Shown: positions 61,401 through 64,000 of the stretch, piece by piece
How the letters are laid out: every line of letters begins with the position of its first letter
Numbering within the stretch: position 1 is the stretch's first letter
DNA from: Chaetorhynchus papuensis
Taxonomy: Eukaryota > Chordata > Aves > Passeriformes > Rhipiduridae
Direction: 5' to 3'
NCBI GenBank assembly: GCA_013396525.1
Contig: VWYX01000209.1
Span: forward strand, 1 to 64,000
DNA: 64,000 bases
Notes under the pieces: generated by a model
The model's input: only the letters and a program-made list of their open reading frames with translations
What the model was told of the DNA's origin: nothing
Databases searched by the model: none
Position numbers and translations under genes: made by a program

Positions 61401-64000
61401 GGTAGGAGTTGCTTTTGCTCTTGGTAACCATGCATGAATGATAACAGCATTGAGATTTGCAGTCAATAAGCAATTATCTCACATTTACATTTTGTATCAT
61501 ACCTACTGCAGGAAGGACTGTGGTTTTTGCTTCCAGAGCAGCTTGCATTCTCCCAACTCTGATGTGTGCGATGAGAGAAGTCACACCCACATGAACTAAA
61601 ACAACCTGCAAAACAAGAGAACAAACCAGAAAACATCAGGACTTCACTTGCACACAGGACACTTTTATAACAAGAACTGACTGACTGTGGTGTCCTTCAG
61701 AAGAACTTGTGCATTTTTTTCAGAATCAGGAGAGACAGCTCTTGTGAGGAAGACTGGCCTGATTCCTTTCCTGGTGTGTCTTCTTCTCACCAGGCAGGGC
61801 TACCAGCCCTGTCCATTCTGCCATGTATGCTTTCCTGTTGTTTCTTTCAGGTAGAAGCTCCCTAATGATCATATGAGCCTGCATCACAGTCCAGTCAGTA
61901 GTGAAATGTATTGTTAGTGTGGACCTCAAATGGACAGATTATGCTATTCATTTTCCTCACATCCCCACTCCTTCCACTAACTACCTAAGGAGTAAAGCTG
62001 TTGCTTCCCAGTCAGGTCAGTTGGGAATTGATAGCACTCAGTTATATGCATAACTTATACAATAACACATACATATAAATGAAATGGGGAACATGTACAT
62101 GAACTGCATTAAATTACTAGCAAGTAAGCTCCAAAAAGAGCAAATCAGGTAAAATCCTATATGCAATAAACACACTTTACCTTGGCAGTCCAGTTTCTTT
62201 GGCTCATTTTGCCAGCAGTAGACAAAGTGTGCGTAAATATCTGACCATCGTCTGGGATCCATGGACCACATATTCCTCCTTTAGCCTTTAGCAAAAATAT
62301 TCAATGTCAGTAAACCACGACACAATGGAAGTCCTAGATGCTTCTCTTTTACTTTCTTAAAATTACTTATGTTCTCTAACAGCAAATAAAGTGCTGTTTT
62401 ATAACCAAAGCCATCAAAATGCCAAAACACAAGCAACACTGTTCTGTGACAAAATAAAAGATAAAAAAACAGATAAGCAATTGATCCTATATTCAGTTAA
62501 GATCTTACATATACTGTTATTTCTTAAAACATGAGCCTCAGTAGTGTACTCATAGAAAGAGTGATCTTATGAAGCTGGTTCCCATTTTCTGGATTTGCTG
62601 TGTTAGAACCAGAACCAGAATAATATTCCACTTTTAATATTTTTCTCAACAGGTTTTATTTATGTGTCACTTTCGATACAGCAGCTTATTTTATTTTACT
62701 TTAATAAAGAAGGGAGGCACACCTTCAGGGCCTGTTTGCAGAGCATTTCTCAATAAAGCTATTAAGATGTAAACCTACAACTGCAAACACAGAGGATTAA
62801 TTTTGGCTGTCCAAAGATCTTGCAGTTTTTTGTTTACTTGAAAGGATTAAGCCTGTCTCCTAACTCCAGATAATTCTTCAGACACTTCTTTCAAAGGACT
62901 GTAAGAAATAAACCAAATAAAATGTTTTAGAAATCATGACACTGAAAAAAATAAAACAATGAAAACCCAAAATCCTCTTAAACAATGGAAAAATCTTACT
63001 TTGAAGTGTGTGTTTAATCTTATGCAGTGATATTCAACTGTATGACAGTCAAACGGCTTAGAGTTCCTTTAAGCAGAAACTCCTAACATTTACACTATAA
63101 TGAAGAAACGAAATGATCCATGTTGGTGAACATGCTTTTGCCATTTCCACACCTTGATTCCAAGGAGAATAGTGAAAGTAGAAATAATAGAAAGGTCACC
63201 ACTGCGGTGGGACGTTGATGCTTCTAGACAAACATTGATGTGATGATTCCAGCAGGGATTCCTCTTTTAAACCAAAGTCCTGGTGCTATCTAAGGCTCTC
63301 GGGGAATCATGAATAAAACAGGTCCTTATGAGTAGACTGCCAAGAAGCACACTAGAGCTGTTGTGGAGTCATTAGACCTTCACACAGAAGAGTATATGAA
63401 ACAGCTGCAAGATGCGTAGACTAGGTTCCCTATTACACCACCTTTGATCACAAAGAATGTGTCACACTGCCAGAAAGGAGATTAACTAGAAAAACTGGGC
63501 AACTGCACAGAAGTTTTCATGCAGGGTAAGGCTTACCTCATAGATTAAAAAAAATAAAGGTGTTCCAAACTGTATTCTTAGAATCAGAAATTTAAGTATT
63601 CATTCAAAGAGGGACAAGCCAAGCATTCAGGCTAAGAATGGACCTTGCTTACACTGCATGAACAAATTTTGTTATCCTGTATTTGGATTCCTTTTTTTGC
63701 TCTGATACAACGGAGAAAAACCATTCCATCTAAGCACATGGGTATATAGGCTTCAGTTTTACAACTCACAGCTGGTAATACTCATCCCCCTCAACTCCAG
63801 TAATACAAGCAAATTATTCACAGTCTCTATAAAACAGAGAGATCAGAATACCTCCAACTGACAATTTGCCCTGCTTGTTTTAGAATGCAGTGACCTGTCT
63901 TTCTTTGTCTATTGGCTGCACAGTGATCCAAGTCAGGTCCCACTAAAGAGAGATTCTGAATACTGGCTTGTCCAAAGATCCAGACGCTTGCTTTGTAGCC
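35348..64000 (-). CDS. receptor guanylate cyclase gene, 5' end beyond window
   Basis: A multi-exon minus-strand gene for a membrane guanylate cyclase, which would make cGMP from GTP. I placed 19 coding exons (about 702 codons) with GT-AG borders and consistent phases; the 5' exons lie beyond 64000. Order: partial cysteine/tryptophan-containing ectodomain; CGDGFCEEEEGCSICPADCG just before one membrane helix; short Ser-rich juxtamembrane part; kinase-homology domain with VAIKK, HGRLKSNNC (catalytic Asp absent), DYG in place of DFG, and TAPE; linker MEKYNKHLEILVSER; cyclase domain with SDIVGF, KVETIGDAYMVVSG and MPRYCLFGDTVNTASRMES. The Glu and Cys of the last two motifs are the residues that specify guanine, and both metal-binding Asp are present, so the enzyme looks active. 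One kinase exon is missing in the N gap and part of the linker at the single N. The kinase and cyclase parts resemble natriuretic-peptide receptors; the visible ectodomain does not. Introns show only the repeats listed separately. Confidence 0.92.
36065..36156 (-). CDS. cyclase exon, end of catalytic domain
   Basis: Encodes LKIQCSSSAYQLLEQIGEYV then LVCRGNLQVK, joined before by a split Ala codon. Acceptor ttccag|CT, donor CAAG|gtgtgt. Confidence 0.94.
38435..38533 (-). CDS. cyclase exon, catalytic core 3
   Basis: Encodes AVVAGVVGTKMPRYCLFGDT then VNTASRMESTSE, with the guanine-specifying Cys (RYCLFG) and the transition-state Arg/Asn motif NTASRMES. Acceptor taacag|GG, donor GAAG|gtaata. Confidence 0.97.
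39168..39320 (-). CDS. cyclase exon, catalytic core 2
   Basis: Encodes MVVSGVPKENGILHAGEIAS through LLKIRAGIHS; the GDAY just before it is completed across the border. Acceptor gttaag|AT, donor TTCAG|gtatgt. Confidence 0.97.
39755..41355 (+). mobile_element. CR1-type LINE fragment inside a cyclase intron
   Basis: Plus-strand CR1 ORF2 remains: WSWKSGEVPVYGKLANIVQI and NPAHYRPVSLTSVPSRIMK near 39950-40080, a block with GGTTCCACAGGGCTCTATCC near 40400, then the usual GC-richer 3' part. It ends with GACCCCTTCCAACTCAGGATATTC and the decayed ATTCT tail at about 41350. It is broken by stops and lies opposite in orientation to the gene, in the intron between the 42082-42221 and 39168-39320 exons. 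Confidence 0.88.
42082..42221 (-). CDS. cyclase exon, catalytic core 1
   Basis: Encodes DIVGFTELSSSSTPYQVVDL through DNYDVYKVETIGDA. It carries the first metal-binding Asp (SDIVGF) and the guanine-specifying Glu of KVET. Acceptor taacag|T, donor GCCT|gtaagt. Confidence 0.97.
42968..43055 (-). CDS. cyclase exon, start of catalytic domain
   Basis: Encodes MLPKQVADDLRQGIHAQAQS then YSSATIFF. Acceptor aacag|GT joins the A of the previous exon to give S, so the join reads LYSMLP as expected for the family. Donor TTCAG|gtaaat. Confidence 0.96.
43847..43901 (-). CDS. cyclase exon, dimerisation linker, internally truncated at an N
   Basis: Encodes MEKYNKHLEILVSER, then an unreadable codon AnG, then LY, with donor TATA|gtaagt. 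In the family about 12 more residues lie between the ER and the LLY before MLP. The base before the N would open a Thr codon and the base after it would close a Leu codon, so the N most likely stands for a lost in-frame stretch. Confidence 0.85.
43855..43855. other. single unresolved base marking a probable lost segment
   Basis: The only isolated N in the window, inside the linker exon; see that entry. Confidence 0.75.
44741..44854 (-). CDS. cyclase exon, end of kinase-homology domain
   Basis: Encodes LIERCRKSNPSQRPTFEQVK then KMLYKMNPVSPVDMMMTL. C....P..RP.F is the conserved kinase C-terminal motif. Acceptor ctgcag|TTA, donor CTG|gtaaat, phase 0 at both ends. Confidence 0.95.
45789..45893 (-). 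CDS. cyclase exon, kinase-homology C-lobe
   Basis: Encodes KDIALSAEYSWCPALAELIS then GKAENSCPCPTDYIE. Acceptor ctttag|AAA, donor GAG|gtgagt, phase 0 at both ends. Confidence 0.92.
46741..46783. repeat. tandem repeat, 16-bp unit, 2.7 copies
   Basis: The unit GTAACTCAAAGGTGCA is repeated perfectly, in a cyclase intron close to the donor of the 46858-46906 exon. Confidence 0.95.
46858..46906 (-). CDS. cyclase exon, kinase-homology helix F
   Basis: Short 49-base exon encoding YAIILLEIATRSDPMA, the counterpart of the SFGIILQEI-type helix. Acceptor ctgcag|T, donor GGCA|gtaagt. Confidence 0.93.
47250..47530 (-). repeat. unclassified old repeat, copy 1
   Basis: Read on the minus strand, it resembles 53860-54160 on the plus strand at both DNA and peptide level: SLVNVFDLSSTEEDNDNENI here against PLMNVFNCESSEEDDEENVT there. 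Further matches are GTGGCTGTGA and TGCTCCT.CCCCTT, in the same order. It lies in an intron. I cannot name the family. Confidence 0.5.
49696..49837 (-). CDS. cyclase exon, DYG and TAPE segment
   Basis: The first codon is completed across the border to give DYGLQSYRKED; DYG replaces the kinase DFG, as in natriuretic-peptide receptors. A Ser-rich insertion (SPDGSSSSQQ) precedes TAPEIHSLSDFEPNSMSDVY. Acceptor ttttag|AT, donor TACAG|gtagct. Confidence 0.95.
51500..51621 (-). CDS. cyclase exon, kinase-homology catalytic-loop region
   Basis: Encodes FSFATDIAQGMAYLHHHKMY, then HGRLKSNNCVIDDRWVCKIA. HGxLxSxNC is the receptor-cyclase version of the kinase HRDxxxxN loop and lacks the catalytic Asp. Acceptor ctttcag|G, donor GCAG|gtaaag. 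Confidence 0.95.
52296..52420. repeat. (CTTT)n microsatellite
   Basis: Tetranucleotide run, pure from about 52329, that stops at the first N. The assembly evidently failed in it, so its true length is unknown. Confidence 0.97.
52421..53050. other. assembly gap (630 N), probably hides one cyclase exon
   Basis: A run of N directly follows the (CTTT)n tract. The flanking cyclase exons end at KQVR (phase 2) and resume at FSFATDIAQG (needing one base), so roughly 40-50 residues of the kinase-homology domain are absent between them, and I find no such exon in the readable parts of 51622-53215. Confidence 0.9.
53216..53302 (-). CDS. cyclase exon, kinase-homology domain N-lobe
   Basis: Encodes DGRTVAIKKIMKKAFTLSKT then IRKEVKQVR. 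VAIKK carries the beta-3 lysine and KEVKQVR lies in helix C. Acceptor tttcag|TGAT, donor GTGAG|gtaaga (phase 2). Confidence 0.93.
53860..54160 (+). repeat. unclassified old repeat, copy 2 (inverted relative to copy 1)
   Basis: See copy 1 at 47250-47530. This copy is opposite to the host gene, in the intron between the 54724-54871 and 53216-53302 exons. Confidence 0.5.
54724..54871 (-). CDS. cyclase exon, juxtamembrane Ser-rich region
   Basis: Begins DCIIWTATGSMMSAPPAPSD, is rich in Ser, Ala and Cys, and ends KKYFTQTGR, where the kinase-homology domain starts. Acceptor catttag|AT, donor AGATA|gtaagt; both phases agree with the neighbours. Confidence 0.85.
57121..57193 (-). CDS. cyclase exon, start of cytoplasmic part
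   Basis: Encodes WFQYQKQKMLWDESWIIDFN then CIKQ. The LW..SW.IDF pattern is typical of the juxtamembrane start of receptor guanylate cyclases. Acceptor tttgtag|TGG, donor CAAG|gttagt. Confidence 0.88.
58340..58367. repeat. short direct repeat, 14-bp unit
   Basis: GAATATGCATATA occurs twice in direct succession in a cyclase intron. Confidence 0.8.
59788..59933 (-). CDS. cyclase exon, membrane-proximal Cys knot and transmembrane helix
   Basis: Encodes CGDGFCEEEEGCSICPADCG, the recurrent GDGxC...C..CPxDCG pattern of small extracellular cysteine modules, followed after ECPLSVD by the hydrophobic helix RIAIALPICLVCTGFILTVM. Acceptor gatcag|TC, donor GTCATG|gtaagt, phase 0 out. Confidence 0.9.
61507..61605 (-). 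CDS. cyclase exon, cysteine-rich ectodomain
   Basis: Acceptor ttttgcag|GTTG. In the chosen frame it reads CFSSCGCDFSHRTHQ and then six more residues per Cys on average, ending SPSC, with donor CTGCA|gtaggt. Four bases further the donor GTAG|gtatga would suit a different open frame (VVLVHVGVTSLIA...). I prefer the cysteine-rich frame because the next exon is also cysteine-rich and because upstream phases match. Confidence 0.6.
62181..62278 (-). CDS. cyclase exon, ectodomain
   Basis: Read as RNMWSMDPRRWSDIYAHFVY followed by CWQNEPKKLDCQ. The donor CCAAG|gtaaag is good; the acceptor (gctaaag|G) has a poor pyrimidine tract. Phase 2 from the previous exon and phase 1 to the next support this frame. 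A second frame (beginning GGICGPWIPDDGQ) is also open across the exon. Confidence 0.6.
63852..64000 (-). CDS. cyclase exon, ectodomain (5' border outside window)
   Basis: Only one of three frames is open across it, giving a piece that begins GYKASVWIFGQASIQNLSLV, contains CAANRQRKTGHC and ends QIVSWR. The donor is GGAG|gtattc with phase 2, which fits the next exon. There is one NxS glycosylation site (NLS) and two Cys. I recognise no domain. It is supported by frame and phase, not by homology. Confidence 0.55.

Noticed and set aside
35348..64000. Identity as GUCY2C, the enterotoxin/guanylin receptor
   Set aside because: The DYG and TYWL motifs and exon content look closer to the natriuretic-receptor type, and the Cys-rich membrane-proximal module is unlike GUCY2C. 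No symbol was assigned.
1..64000. CRISPR arrays, bacterial operons, tRNA or rRNA genes
   Set aside because: Looked for and not seen; the window is vertebrate nuclear DNA.

Overview
The window is nuclear DNA from a vertebrate, most likely a bird. It carries several chicken-repeat-1 (CR1) LINE fragments, an avian-type solo LTR nested in one of them, long AT-rich introns, and one compact CpG island. A TMEM215 orthologue is present. Human TMEM215 lies on 9p, a region homologous to the avian Z chromosome, so a Z-linked origin is plausible but is inferred, not seen.

Layout. 1-19.5 kb is non-genic: a split LTR remnant (about 4.5-5.2 kb) and a minus-strand CR1 fragment (about 16.0-17.3 kb), with nothing else I recognise. 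19.5-21.8 kb holds two CR1 fragments facing each other, the minus-strand one interrupted by a 589-bp solo LTR flanked by the 5-bp duplication GCATC. 23.9-25.3 kb is a CpG island with the single coding exon of TMEM215 (+). 25.3-35.3 kb is 3' UTR plus intergenic DNA with low-complexity tracts. From 35.3 kb to the right edge runs one large minus-strand gene, read by hand exon by exon: a single-pass receptor guanylate cyclase. It shows part of an unusual cysteine-rich ectodomain, one membrane helix, a kinase-homology domain, a dimerisation linker and a complete guanylate cyclase catalytic domain.

I located 19 coding exons of this cyclase, all with GT-AG borders and matching phases, about 702 codons. 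Two places are damaged in the assembly, not evidently in the gene. A 630-N gap beside a (CTTT)n tract sits where one kinase exon should be, and a single N at 43855 stands exactly where about 12 codons of the linker are missing. The visible ectodomain does not look like the natriuretic-peptide-receptor type, and the gene is the most interesting object here. TMEM215 and the cyclase are convergent; nothing in the sequence links their functions.
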